64,000 nucleotides of DNA from NCBI RefSeq assembly GCF_000185805.1, contig NC_014926.1:1-64000 (forward strand), written 5' to 3'. Of this stretch, positions 33,029-40,475 are shown piece after piece; within the stretch, counting starts at the first letter, position 1; each line of letters starts with the position of its first letter. The translations under genes were made by a program, and so were the position numbers. Source of the stretch: Thermovibrio ammonificans HB-1 (lineage in GTDB: Bacteria > Aquificota > Aquificia > Desulfurobacteriales > Desulfurobacteriaceae). Under the pieces are notes generated by a model. That model was not told the origin of the DNA. It made no database searches and was given only the letters and a program-made list of their open reading frames with translations.

Positions 33029-33037
33029 TTAGGCCTC

Positions 33038-33799
33038 CTAAACCCCTGCCTCTTTAGCCGCTTTCAGAGTGTCAATCAGGTCGCTTGCCTCTTTAGCTGT
33101 TAGCTCCTTTGAGGAGCTCTTTCCGTAGTTCTCTTCCATCAGCTTGTGAAGGAGCTCCCTCACCTCCTCTTTGCTTTTGTCAGGCCAGACCTCTTGAGCC
33201 AGCTTCCAGACAAGGGAGAGCTGTTTTTGAGTTATTCCTCTTTCGCTCCAGCCGTTTACGGCTGCCTCCTTCTGGGGAGCTCCCTTAACGTCTTCTTCGC
33301 TCAGCTCCTCGTAACTACACAGGCCAATTGGAAACGCCTCCCTCAGGGCCCTGTTTATGGCCCTTGTCTCAGCCATCCTTATTAAGTGGGGGCTTACCAT
33401 TCTGTTGGTGTTTTCTACGCTTGCGTCCCCAAAGGCTTCAAACCTCTTGTCGCCTTCAGTAATCACCGTGGCCTTAACGATGCAGAAGCCCTTGCCTTTC
33501 TCCACAAGCTCAACGCTTATTCCGGTTAGCTTCCCAGTTCTGTGGGCGTAGTAAAGGAGTCCTTCTCTGGTCACGTACGGGCGGTCGCCGAGAATTACGA
33601 TGTGGCCCAAATCAGGCCTCAGGCCGTATTCAGCGTAAAGAGCCTGAATTACCTGTGAAAGTTCTTCCTGAGCTTCCTGTGGAATTCCCTTGTATCCTTT
33701 CAGCCACCCCTTAATCTGATTGGGGTCAAGCCACCTCTTAGCAAGCTCCTGAGCTACCTTTATCCTCACCTGCTCAACGGTTGCAGTTTTACCCTCCAT
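33038..33799 (-). CDS. putative recombination/annealing protein of the early region
   Basis: 253 residues. The central segment (REGLLYYAHRTGKLTG, then VNTNRMVSPHLIRMAETRAINRALREAF-like sequence and a Gly/Glu-rich turn) faintly resembles Rad52-like single-strand annealing proteins (the AxTRAxxRAL helix), but I cannot confirm this. The C-terminal third is helical and Lys/Glu-rich, separated by an Ala/Gly linker. ATG 33799 overlaps the HU stop (TGATG) and has GGAGG upstream. Alternative: another kind of DNA-binding accessory protein. Confidence 0.65.
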   Translation of the reverse strand: MEGKTATVEQVRIKVAQELAKRWLDPNQIKGWLKGYKGIPQEAQEELSQVIQALYAEYGLRPDLGHIVILGDRPYVTREGLLYYAHRTGKLTGISVELVEKGKGFCIVKATVITEGDKRFEAFGDASVENTNRMVSPHLIRMAETRAINRALREAFPIGLCSYEELSEEDVKGAPQKEAAVNGWSERGITQKQLSLVWKLAQEVWPDKSKEEVRELLHKLMEENYGKSSSKELTAKEASDLIDTLKAAKEAGV

Positions 33800-34092
33800 C
33801 ACTTAACCTCCACGAACCTGATGTCTTTACTGGGTTTGAATGCAAAGACCTTTCTTGGCGGAACATTGACAACTTCTCCAGTTTTCGGGTTCCTGGCCCT
33901 CCTCGGGGAAGCTTCTTTTAGGTAAAACTTGCCGAACCCCCTTATCTTTACTTCTTCGCCCCCGAAGACTTTGAACACAATCAAATCAAGGAGTTCTTCA
34001 ACAGTTGTTTCAATGAGCTCCTTCCTAACCTGCTTACCCAGTTTCCTTGAAACCCTTTGTCTTAGTTCGTTTACGAGCTCGTATTTTGTCAT
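33799..34092 (-). CDS. HU/IHF-family DNA-bending protein
   Basis: 97 residues with the whole HU pattern: N-terminal helices (TKYELVNELRQRVSRKLGKQV), then GEEVKIRGFGKFYLKEASPRRARNPKTGEVVNVPPRKVFAFKPSK. It binds and bends DNA as a dimer. Mu transposition needs host HU and IHF, so a phage-encoded copy in the early operon may serve the transpososome. ATG 34092 follows GGAGGTGG. Confidence 0.93.
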   Translation of the reverse strand: MTKYELVNELRQRVSRKLGKQVRKELIETTVEELLDLIVFKVFGGEEVKIRGFGKFYLKEASPRRARNPKTGEVVNVPPRKVFAFKPSKDIRFVEVK

Positions 34093-34104
34093 GAGCCACC
34101 TCCG

Positions 34105-34323
34105 TTAATTAAGGTCTAAAGCCTTTACGCTGATGAGATTTTTCTGCCCCTTGTTCAAAAGGGCAAACGCTTCAAGCCACCCCTGAGCTACGGCTTCAGA
34201 CTCAAAGGAAACCGTAAGCGGGGTGTTGTCGCCCCGGTAGTGGAAGACGACAAGACGACCGCTCCTTTCAATGTGTTTTACGTTGTCAAGATTGATGAGC
34301 ACTCCGTTAAGCTCCAGCCACAT
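34105..34323 (-). CDS. small hypothetical early protein
   Basis: 72 residues (MWLELNGVLINLDNVKHIER onward), beta-rich and then helical, resembling small PH-like or YopT-type phage proteins only in size. ATG 34323 is chosen for its AAGGAGG site at 8 bases; the longer frame to 34431 crosses a terminator-like hairpin. The leader reads AAAAACAAACC just before the ribosome site, like the loops of the late-junction hairpins. Confidence 0.75.
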   Translation of the reverse strand: MWLELNGVLINLDNVKHIERSGRLVVFHYRGDNTPLTVSFESEAVAQGWLEAFALLNKGQKNLISVKALDLN

Positions 34324-34344
34324 AACAACCTCCTTGGTTTGTTT

Positions 34345-34374
34345 TTGAAAAAGGGGCAGGCCCGAAGGCCCGCC
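34345..34374 (-). terminator. intrinsic terminator with UUCG loop, within the early leftward unit
   Basis: On the - strand GGCGGGCC, TTCG, GGCCTGCC forms an 8-bp stem with one mismatch, followed by CCTTTTTC. A second perfect hairpin CCATCG-CGG-CGATGG (34373-34387) abuts it upstream. It lies between the 51- and 72-residue genes and would split or attenuate early transcription. Confidence 0.7.
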
Positions 34375-34433
34375 ATCGCCGCGATGGGAAGGAGGGAGAA
34401 ACGGGGGAAACTCAGCGGCTATGCCAAGCACGG

Positions 34434-34589
34434 CTAATCCTCCACCACAGTAGTCTTAATGCCAGTTAACTTTTCAAGAGCTTCAGCAAGGGCTTTTTCA
34501 AGAGTATTCCCCTCTACTTCAATCGTTAGGCCGCTTTTTTCGTCAATTACCACAGTGAACAGTTTCAATTCCTTACCGGGAACATTCAT
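34434..34589 (-). CDS. 51-residue early protein
   Basis: Small gene: MNVPGKELKLFTVVIDEKSG then LTIEVEGNTLEKALAEALEK and a short tail. ATG 34589 overlaps the upstream stop (TAATG) and has GAGGAGG 8 bases before it. The beta-beta-alpha pattern is consistent with a small folded protein. The + strand of this gene contains CCACAGTGAACAG (34550-34562), a sixth copy of the junction motif. Confidence 0.7.
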   Translation of the reverse strand: MNVPGKELKLFTVVIDEKSGLTIEVEGNTLEKALAEALEKLTGIKTTVVED

Positions 34590-34849
34590 TAGTGAACCTC
34601 CTCGGGAACCTCTTTGTAGTTCGGAGGAACTTCACTCTTGAAAAAGACGAGGTTATGCCACAGGACCCGTAGGCCAAAGGAGCTAATTTCTATTCCTAAG
34701 AGCTCCAGAAGTTTTAGGGAGAGAGACAGAAGGATTGCTCCCGACAGCAAAAGGGTAAAGCCGGGGAACAGGACTACCGCTATAAGAATGGAAATCATCA
34801 GGCTCTTCACCCGTTTAAAGGTTCCTTTTGCTGAATTCCTCTTTTCCAT
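34589..34849 (-). CDS. small membrane protein of the early region
   Basis: 86 residues with one or two hydrophobic segments at about 16-50 (SLMISILIAVVLFPGFTLLLSGAILLSLSLKLLELLG) and a charged C-terminal tail. GGGGAGAGAG precedes ATG 34849. Possibly a membrane-acting early or exclusion protein; no family recognised. Confidence 0.7.
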   Translation of the reverse strand: MEKRNSAKGTFKRVKSLMISILIAVVLFPGFTLLLSGAILLSLSLKLLELLGIEISSFGLRVLWHNLVFFKSEVPPNYKEVPEEVH

Positions 34850-34883
34850 CTCTCTCCCCTACTCTCTTGAAGTTGAAAGGGCT

Positions 34884-35069
34884 TTAAAGTGGCTTCTGGT
34901 CTTCAGTCTCTTTCCTGCTGTTCTCCCTTGGCTTCTGGCTACTAACTAAGGCACTGCAGTAGCGCTCAAGGAGCCTTTGGCACTTTTGTTCATCAAACTC
35001 CTCACAGGGCTTATCAAGCTCCCTGAGAGCCTCTTGCAGGTAGTGGTCAAAGGTGCTAAACTTTTTCAT
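34884..35069 (-). CDS. small hypothetical early protein
   Basis: 61 residues (MKKFSTFDHYLQEALREL and onward), helical with three Cys (KPCEEF, QKCQRL, RYCSAL) and a polar tail. ATG 35069 has GGAGG 5 bases upstream; the GTG two codons earlier is part of that site. No known function. Confidence 0.65.
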   Translation of the reverse strand: MKKFSTFDHYLQEALRELDKPCEEFDEQKCQRLLERYCSALVSSQKPRENSRKETEDQKPL

Positions 35070-35132
35070 AACCACCTCCGGTAAGTCGTGGAGTTTATTG
35101 AGCTTGTAAAGTTCGTTAAACCAGCCAGTCTT

Positions 35133-35435
35133 CTAACCTTCCTTGTTCTCTACTTCTGCTCTCTTTTTGCCCTTTTTCTTCTTGGGCTTATCAAGAAGCG
35201 CTACGGAGTTGACGTCAGTAGAGCCGTTGACTTCCTTAACCTTGCTGTCCTCATTGGAAGTATCTACTTCGCTTTCCTTTTCCTCCTTTACTTTGCGTGG
35301 AGCTTTGCGGACTTGCTTAAATTCTTCAAAGAGCTCAGCCGCTGACGCGACTAAAAGGGCAACGAAGTAACCGCAGGCAAAGGCCAAGGCTGACGCAGCA
35401 ATAACGATGAGGGAGAGCTCCACAAGCCTCTCCAT
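35133..35435 (-). CDS. membrane-anchored early protein with charged tail
   Basis: 100 residues. An N-terminal hydrophobic segment (LSLIVIAASALAFACGYFVALLVASAAEL, about 7-35) is followed by a Lys/Glu-rich tail. ATG 35435 overlaps the upstream stop (TAATG), which supports this strand over the overlapping + frame of 85 residues. Role unknown. Confidence 0.65.
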   Translation of the reverse strand: MERLVELSLIVIAASALAFACGYFVALLVASAAELFEEFKQVRKAPRKVKEEKESEVDTSNEDSKVKEVNGSTDVNSVALLDKPKKKKGKKRAEVENKEG

Positions 35436-35932
35436 TACTCGCCCTCCCTGTTTCCTTGAATTGCCTTCTTAACTGCAAAGACCACTTCGGCGCACTTGAT
35501 TAGGAGCTCCTCTGCTTCCTTGTGTAGCTTTTCAAGTTCCTCTTTTGTAAGCTCGTTGTCTTTAATCGCGTCGGCGTGAACCCTTAAAACGTCAGAAAAC
35601 TCTTTTGCAAGGAAAGCAATTTCCTTCTGGAGTTCTGCAGGGGAGCGAACCTCGTTGGTCTTTATGAAAACTCCACCGCACTTGCGGGCAAGCCACTGAA
35701 TAAGAATGTCGTTTCCGTATGCCCTGTTAAGCTCTGGAACCCTCGGCAGCGGCGGGTTATAATCAGGGTCTGAGTGGTATCGCCTTACTGTCTCTGTACC
35801 TATTCCCATCTCATCAGCGATTTCCGAATAAGTCCTTCCACTGACGCCTCTTGCCGTGTTTAAAACCTCCTTAACACTCATTGATTCGTAGGGAAGAACC
35901 CTCTCAACTACCTTGGCTCTTGCTCTGCTCAT
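35435..35932 (-). CDS. CII-like phage regulatory protein
   Basis: 165 residues. An HTH lies at about 30-60 (YSEIADEMGIGTETVRRYHSDPDYNPPLPRVPEL), followed by NDILIQWLARKCGGVFI and a helical oligomerisation tail, like phage CII-type regulators. I choose ATG 35932 with GGGAGGAG upstream; the frame is open to 36106, but those 58 residues include Pro/Cys-rich non-coding-looking sequence. It is divergent from the 82-residue + gene at 36050. Confidence 0.75.
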   Translation of the reverse strand: MSRARAKVVERVLPYESMSVKEVLNTARGVSGRTYSEIADEMGIGTETVRRYHSDPDYNPPLPRVPELNRAYGNDILIQWLARKCGGVFIKTNEVRSPAELQKEIAFLAKEFSDVLRVHADAIKDNELTKEELEKLHKEAEELLIKCAEVVFAVKKAIQGNREGE

Positions 35933-35986
35933 CCTATCTCCTCCCAACTTGGTTTTTTGATTGCTCAAAACAAACCTGCACAAAGA

Positions 35987-36015
35987 TTGAGGGCCTCCCC
36001 ACCCCGTTGTAGAAT
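35987..36015 (+). promoter_or_regulatory. sigma70-like promoter for the 82-residue gene
   Basis: TTGAGG (35987-35992), 17-bp spacer, TAGAAT (36010-36015), 35 bp before ATG 36050. It sits between divergent genes. The + strand just upstream also carries CAAAACAAACC, the A/C-rich string seen in the junction loops. Confidence 0.65.
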
Positions 36016-36049
36016 TGAGGCAGGGAGGAAAACAGCTTGGAGGTGGAAC

Positions 36050-36298
36050 ATGGACAAAAGGGTAAAAGCGATGGAACTTACAGTTGAAACACTGAGGCTT
36101 CTCCAAGAAGGAGGCTTACTTAAAGACCTGGTTGCCGTAGTGAAACCAAAGACTCTTTCATACGAGGAATACCAGAAAAGGTTGAGGAATAACCTGTTTT
36201 CTTTCATTTCTGCTCTCCACCAAACGGTTCTGGAATGCCTGGAAGAATCCGAAGGGGATAGGGCAACTCATTCAGGTCGCGCTTCTCAGGAGGAATAA
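36050..36298 (+). CDS. small hypothetical early protein on the opposite strand
   Basis: 82 residues (MDKRVKAMELTVETLRLLQE onward), helical. ATG 36050 has TTGGAGGTGG upstream and its own promoter. Its 3' part overlaps 95 bp of the leftward 65-residue gene in antisense. The open frame to 35957 is not used. Function unknown. Confidence 0.7.
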   Translation: MDKRVKAMELTVETLRLLQEGGLLKDLVAVVKPKTLSYEEYQKRLRNNLFSFISALHQTVLECLEESEGDRATHSGRASQEE

Positions 36299-36401
36299 CA
36301 GCCATGAGGTAGAGGGCTTCAACAGGTATTGCCACGAGGCCCCTCTTGAGGCACTCCTGCTGGAGCTCCTCAATAGTGAGCTCCGATAACTGCTTTTTCA
36401 T
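36204..36401 (-). CDS. small hypothetical early protein
   Basis: 65 residues (MKKQLSELTIEELQQECLKR onward), the kind of short regulator or adaptor seen after Cro/Ner genes. CCGGAGGTGAG precedes ATG 36401, and it overlaps the Cro/Ner-like stop by 4 bp. Overlaps the 36050 + gene. Confidence 0.65.
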   Translation of the reverse strand: MKKQLSELTIEELQQECLKRGLVAIPVEALYLMAVIPPEKRDLNELPYPLRILPGIPEPFGGEQK

Positions 36402-36637
36402 TTCTCACCTCCGGCTTGGGTATAGGGGAAAAGTTTTTCGCCAACCCTTTCCTCAATGAGGCGGGCTATACGGCGGGAAAAAACGGTTCCGTTAACAACT
36501 CCACGGAGGGTATTGGGGTTGACTTCAAGCTCCTGTGCAAGGGCCTTCAGAGTGGGGTATTTCTGGAGAATTATTCTCTTAATCCTCTTGGCCTTGTTCT
36601 TGCCGAAATATCGCCGTGTGGAGGTTTTTGCTATCAT
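36398..36637 (-). CDS. Cro/Ner-like helix-turn-helix regulator
   Basis: 79 residues with an HTH at about 23-50 (YPTLKALAQELEVNPNTLRGVVNGTVFSRRIARLIEERVG). It is the first leftward gene, opposite the CI-like repressor, the place of Cro in lambda and Ner in Mu, so it should turn down the repressor or early promoter in the lytic cycle. ATG 36637 is 5 bases after GGGGTAGAG; the longer frame to 36718 would start upstream of the promoter. Confidence 0.8.
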   Translation of the reverse strand: MIAKTSTRRYFGKNKAKRIKRIILQKYPTLKALAQELEVNPNTLRGVVNGTVFSRRIARLIEERVGEKLFPYTQAGGEK

Positions 36638-36689
36638 TATCTCTACCCCGTAGCTGGTTTGTAGCGTGTTTCGTAGTGGGCTTATGGAT

Positions 36690-36718
36690 AGTATAGGACA
36701 AAATGAGGTAGCAGTCAA
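36690..36718 (-). promoter_or_regulatory. leftward early promoter
   Basis: On the - strand TTGACT (36718-36713), a 17-bp spacer, TATACT (36695-36690): a near-consensus sigma70-like promoter 53 bp before the Cro/Ner-like ATG. It should drive the whole early/transposition unit. The palindromic operator 36741-36772 lies 22 bp upstream of its -35. Confidence 0.88.
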
Positions 36719-36740
36719 GTGGAGTAGGTGAATTTTGAGG

Positions 36741-36772
36741 TGTTGAAATCTTACCCGGGTAAAAATTCAACA
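36741..36772. promoter_or_regulatory. 32-bp symmetric operator upstream of the repressor
   Basis: TGTTGAA (36741-36747), 3 bp, TTACCCGGGTAA (36751-36762), 3 bp, TTCAACA (36766-36772), a perfect outer and inner dyad. It ends 11 bp before the repressor ATG and would cover its promoter. Same design as 31213-31244 in the parB-like gene. Confidence 0.85.
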
Positions 36773-36783
36773 GTGAGAGCTGA

Positions 36784-37452
36784 ATGAGCGTAAATGAGAG
36801 ATTAAGAAAACTCCGTGAGCATTTAGGGTTAAGTCAAAGCAAGATGGCAAAAGAGTTGGGGGTAAGTTTAAAAACTTATCAAAGATACGAACAGGTAGGA
36901 TACGACATTCCGGAAAGAGCATTGCGTCAAATTGAGGCAACATTCAACGTAAACCCCGAGTGGCTCCGCCAAGGCAAGGGGGAGATGTTCAGGCCCAAAA
37001 CAGAGGCCCAGATAATTGCAACCCCCGAATTTGTTGTAAAGCCTATTCCCCTGATAGCCGAAGGGGAGGCAGGCTTTGGCCAGTTTATCCCGAATTTAGT
37101 GGAACCAGATAAAGTCGTGTGGTTCCCGGTTCCTACAAGCCTTGCAAATCACAGGCTCTTCTTCATTAAGGTAGTTGGTAATTCTATGGAGCCTCGCATC
37201 TTTGAGGGGGACATTGTTTTGGTAGATAAAGATGCCACGGTGGGTAAGGGGGACCTGGTAGCGGCTTTACTAAAAGACGGCACCCTGGTGGTTAAACGCT
37301 ACTGGAAAAACAACGGCGATGGAACGGTAGTTCTTGAGAGCATTAACCCCTCTTATCCCCCAATAGTTGTAAGGCCGAAAGAGTTAAGGGACATAGCCCT
37401 TGTAAGGTTTATAGTTCCAAACGGTGACCTGATAGACTATAACCATAAATAA
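36784..37452 (+). CDS. CI/LexA-like phage repressor (HTH plus S24 peptidase)
   Basis: 222 residues. The HTH is at about 15-40 (LSQSKMAKELGVSLKTYQRYE). The C-terminal S24 domain has catalytic Ser134 (GNSMEP) and Lys171 (LVVKRYW); a likely self-cleavage point is Ala96-Gly97 (EGEAGFG). In this family RecA-stimulated cleavage ends lysogeny after DNA damage. This differs from Mu, whose repressor c is not a peptidase. The start is ATG 36784 directly after the operator, so it probably controls its own promoter. The lipoprotein gene follows after 16 bp. Confidence 0.92.
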   Translation: MSVNERLRKLREHLGLSQSKMAKELGVSLKTYQRYEQVGYDIPERALRQIEATFNVNPEWLRQGKGEMFRPKTEAQIIATPEFVVKPIPLIAEGEAGFGQFIPNLVEPDKVVWFPVPTSLANHRLFFIKVVGNSMEPRIFEGDIVLVDKDATVGKGDLVAALLKDGTLVVKRYWKNNGDGTVVLESINPSYPPIVVRPKELRDIALVRFIVPNGDLIDYNHK

Positions 37453-37468
37453 GTTTTATGGGGATATT

Positions 37469-38533
37469 ATGAAGAAAGCATTAGCGGTAGGGGGAGTTAT
37501 CCTGCTTGCCTCCTGCGGGGGCGGCGGTGGAGGAGGAACCTCGTCAGTTTCTACAACTACTGAAACCTATAAACTTGCGGAAATATCCAGTCCTGAAGAA
37601 GTTGAAGCTACTCCTACAACTACTGCCCGAACTATTAACAGCCTTACCGGAATTTCGTCAGAGGGTATTAATACAAGAGGAGGGAGCTCCCAGCCGACCG
37701 GCTTAATTCCTCAAATCTTAAACAGAATTAAAGACTTAAACCCCAGCACGAGCAGGGGAATAGCATCCATCAGGTGCGATAACGGGAACTGGCTTGGAGC
37801 TTCAGTCCTTTACGAGCTGAAAGAGGGAGTTGTGCAGGAACAAAGTTGTAGTGATATAAAGTACATTCGCATAGCCCTTTACTCTAAGTCAGATATGATA
37901 TGTCGGTTGGGCGACTACATTGTTGGTGGCGATAAGGTTCCTCAGTTCGTTATGAAAATAACCGCGTCAGACCTGAAAGACCCAGATTGTCTTCCCCAGA
38001 GTGCCACAATAGAGGTCAGTGGTACTGTGAAGCACCTTAAAAACGGGACTCCTGACGAAGCTTACCCATACGACGGTTATGTTGACGAGACTTACATCTA
38101 TGACAACCTAAAACTGACGTATACAAATATTACCTGGTCAGGGGAGGAGCTCTCCTCGGCAAACTACGAACTTACCGGCTGGGCAACCTACGTTCTCGGC
38201 GACTTCCCTCTGGCCACGGAAGCCCAGATAGATTATGACTTTGACATAGCAGGAAGCGGTAATGAAACTTCCGACTCCTTCTCAGGCTACGTGAAACTTG
38301 GGTGCCTTGACGGCTGGCTGAAGGTGCAAACCACCAGGCCGCTTAAATACTCCGGAGACGAAGTTACTGATGGGGAAATAACAGTTCAGGCTCAGAATGG
38401 AAGCGTCGTAATCTCTTACAGCTCTAACGGTATGGATATAACACAAACTATTGATAATCAGACTGAAACCTACCACTACGACAACGAAGAACAGGTCAAG
38501 GAAAGCCTTAAAGGAGTAGTCTGCACCGATTGA
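37469..38533 (+). CDS. prophage lipoprotein, paralogue of the host lipoprotein at 13420
   Basis: 354 residues, starting MKKALAVGGVILLASCGGGG, with the same signal peptide and lipobox LASC. The C-terminal region (SGYVKLGCLDGWLKVQTT through TYHYDNEEQVKESLKGV) matches the host protein closely; the middle is more diverged and about 15 residues longer. It lies 16 bp after the repressor with no visible promoter of its own, so it is expected to be made in the lysogen. That suggests a surface-altering or superinfection-exclusion moron (inference). Function of the family is unknown. Confidence 0.85.
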   Translation: MKKALAVGGVILLASCGGGGGGGTSSVSTTTETYKLAEISSPEEVEATPTTTARTINSLTGISSEGINTRGGSSQPTGLIPQILNRIKDLNPSTSRGIASIRCDNGNWLGASVLYELKEGVVQEQSCSDIKYIRIALYSKSDMICRLGDYIVGGDKVPQFVMKITASDLKDPDCLPQSATIEVSGTVKHLKNGTPDEAYPYDGYVDETYIYDNLKLTYTNITWSGEELSSANYELTGWATYVLGDFPLATEAQIDYDFDIAGSGNETSDSFSGYVKLGCLDGWLKVQTTRPLKYSGDEVTDGEITVQAQNGSVVISYSSNGMDITQTIDNQTETYHYDNEEQVKESLKGVVCTD

Positions 38534-38587
38534 TATTTTTTGTTATCATTTGGAAGCGTTGAGTTTCGGACTATGCCAGGTAATGTA

Positions 38588-39484
38588 ATGGAGAAAAAGA
38601 GAATCACCTTTAAGTACAAGGGAGACTTAGAGGATATTTCAGCCCCGGTACTGCTTCAATCTCTCCTGGGGTTTGTTTCCTTAATTGAGCAGGTCAATGA
38701 AGAACTTAGAACTGGTAAAAAGCTCAATATCCGCATATCCTCCACCCGTAGAGGAAGTTTTTTAGTAGACCTCAATCTACTGCTTGATACTCTTGAGAAA
38801 ATTAAGAGTCTTTTTAACAACCTTGATGCTCAAACCCTTGAAAAGATAACCTACACTGTCGGTGCCATACTAATGGTCAAAAAACTCCTTAGGGGTGAAG
38901 AACCTAAGGAGATAAAAGATAAGGGGAGCAAGGTTGTAATTATTAGTGGCGACAATAACCGTATAGAGCTGGATAAAACAACCTACAAGATAATCACTAA
39001 GAGCGAGAGGATAGATAGGGCCATTAAGGATACTTTTGAACCTATAGTAGAGGAAGATAAGGTATCTGGTGTAGAGATAGAGGAAATAATAGGAAACGAG
39101 AGGAAAGAGCTGTTTCAACTATCTAAGTCAGAAATCCCTTACATTATAAAGACAAACCCACTTCTTAAAGAGGAGACAAGGTGCCTCTTTTTTGAAAAAG
39201 AAGAGCTCATAGTACTCAAGGTTGTTTTTGCCCGGGAGCGTAAGTGGGAGTTTATTTACAAGGGAGAAAAAATCTCTGCTTATATTGAGGATGATACTTT
39301 CTATGAAAACTTAAAAAACCGAAAGTACTCTTTCACCGTGGGAACGAGATTAATCTGTGATTTGGAAATTGTTCAAGTTCTTGACAAAGAGTTAAGGGTG
39401 TACATTAACAAAGAATACATTGTTAAGAAAGTCCACGAGGTACTTCCTCCACCTCAACAGCCGCAACTTCCTTTGAATTACTAA
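38588..39484 (+). CDS. hypothetical protein in the repressor operon
   Basis: 298 residues. The first 100 residues (MEKKRITFKYKGDLEDISAPV, then helical LLQSLLGFVSLIEQVNEEL and RISSTRRGSFLVDLNLLLD) look like a small alpha/beta domain also seen, as far as I recall, in accessory proteins of uncertain role. The C-terminal half is beta-rich and charged and ends in a Pro/Gln-rich tail. ATG 38588 with CCAGG upstream is preferred over TTG 38540, which lacks a ribosome site. It lies between the lysogeny genes and the late tail operon, so it is a candidate second moron. Confidence 0.75.
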   Translation: MEKKRITFKYKGDLEDISAPVLLQSLLGFVSLIEQVNEELRTGKKLNIRISSTRRGSFLVDLNLLLDTLEKIKSLFNNLDAQTLEKITYTVGAILMVKKLLRGEEPKEIKDKGSKVVIISGDNNRIELDKTTYKIITKSERIDRAIKDTFEPIVEEDKVSGVEIEEIIGNERKELFQLSKSEIPYIIKTNPLLKEETRCLFFEKEELIVLKVVFARERKWEFIYKGEKISAYIEDDTFYENLKNRKYSFTVGTRLICDLEIVQVLDKELRVYINKEYIVKKVHEVLPPPQQPQLPLNY

Positions 39485-39488
39485 TCCT

Positions 39489-39551
39489 GCCACAGTAAAC
39501 AGTAATATCTCCTGTTCGGCGATAACCTGAAAAACAACAGCCGAGCAGGAG
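39489..39551 (+). promoter_or_regulatory. late-junction element B: GCCACAGTAAACAG plus SD-sequestering hairpin
   Basis: GCCACAGTAAACAG (39489-39502) starts 4 bp after the previous stop. A 12-bp stem follows: CTCCTGTTCGGC (39509-39520), 19-nt loop with TAACCTGAAAAACAAC, GCCGAGCAGGAG (39540-39551), one G-U pair. The 3' arm plus the next G is the AGGAGG ribosome site of the tail tube gene. Confidence 0.85.
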
Positions 39552-39557
39552 GTAAAT

Positions 39558-40466
39558 ATGCCTTTCACCGACAAACAGACGGCCCTTCGCATTGGAACTT
39601 CCTCTTTAGTTCTCGTTGATGCCGAGGACATTTCCTATTCAGTAAAGACGGATAAAGCTGGAAGAAACATCTACAGAAATACAATCTCAAAAATCCAGCC
39701 GGACAGGGTTGTAAGGAGATACATAGAGCTCTCCTTCAAGATGCCCCTGTGCGGCCGCGGCGATAGGGTAGCGACCCATCTGGAGATTCTAAAGGCCTGC
39801 GAGTGCAAGGTAAACTTCTCAGACGGCAAAACTGTAATAACCCCAACTACGGGGAGCTCCGACACCGTTCAGTTTGAGCTGTATAGAGCAGGGAAAAAGT
39901 TTGTAGGCTCTGCGGGTAAAGGCTCAGCAAAGATAGAAATAAAAAGCGGGAACATTCCTTACCTTAACTACACCTTCACGGCCCTTATTCAGGACATTCA
40001 GGATGCCGACCTTCCAGACGAAGCTCCCGAAGCGATTGCCACGCCCCTTGTAAACGAGAACGTGAAAATCCTTGTAGGGGAAACTGCTTACCCGGTTACC
40101 TGCGAGAGTTTTGAGCTTGACTTTGGACTTGACGTTAAGCCGAGGGCGGCAATTACGGCTCCCGGTGGAATAGCCGGGATTGTGGTTCAGGAAAGGGTAG
40201 TTCAGGGCAAGTTCAACCCTGACGCTGAAAAGAGGGCAACCTTTGACGTCTGGGGCGTTTACCTTGGCAACGGGACCGACCCGATAGTCGTTGACGCTTC
40301 AGGACCAACCATGACAGTTGTTGAGCCGGGAAGCCGCTACAAGATAACCCTTCCCCGCGTCACCTACACCAACGTCTCAGATGCAGTTCAAGACGGCATT
40401 GTAGTTGATGAGATTCAGTTTGAAGCAACCGGCGTAGATGACGAATTCACAATTGAAATCTGGTAA
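39558..40466 (+). CDS. tail tube (major tail) protein
   Basis: 302 residues, strongly beta-rich with few charged helices: SSLVLVDAEDISYSVKTDK near the N terminus, SFKMPLCGRGDRVATHLEIL, and a C-terminal Ig-like or repeat of the tube fold (RYKITLPRVTYTNVSDAVQDG and DEIQFEAT). This fits long-tailed phage tube proteins. It is the first gene of the rightward late operon and has its ribosome site in junction hairpin B, fitting a highly expressed, controlled structural gene. Confidence 0.75.
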   Translation: MPFTDKQTALRIGTSSLVLVDAEDISYSVKTDKAGRNIYRNTISKIQPDRVVRRYIELSFKMPLCGRGDRVATHLEILKACECKVNFSDGKTVITPTTGSSDTVQFELYRAGKKFVGSAGKGSAKIEIKSGNIPYLNYTFTALIQDIQDADLPDEAPEAIATPLVNENVKILVGETAYPVTCESFELDFGLDVKPRAAITAPGGIAGIVVQERVVQGKFNPDAEKRATFDVWGVYLGNGTDPIVVDASGPTMTVVEPGSRYKITLPRVTYTNVSDAVQDGIVVDEIQFEATGVDDEFTIEIW

Positions 40467-40475
40467 GAGGTTGAG

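Noticed and set aside
35088-35345. 85-residue hydrophobic + strand frame
   Set aside because: Antisense of a Lys/Glu-rich coding stretch often looks membrane-like; the - strand gene has a coupled TAATG start.
35957-36049. Upstream extension of the 82-residue + gene
   Set aside because: It would run through the promoter and ribosome site; ATG 36050 is better supported.
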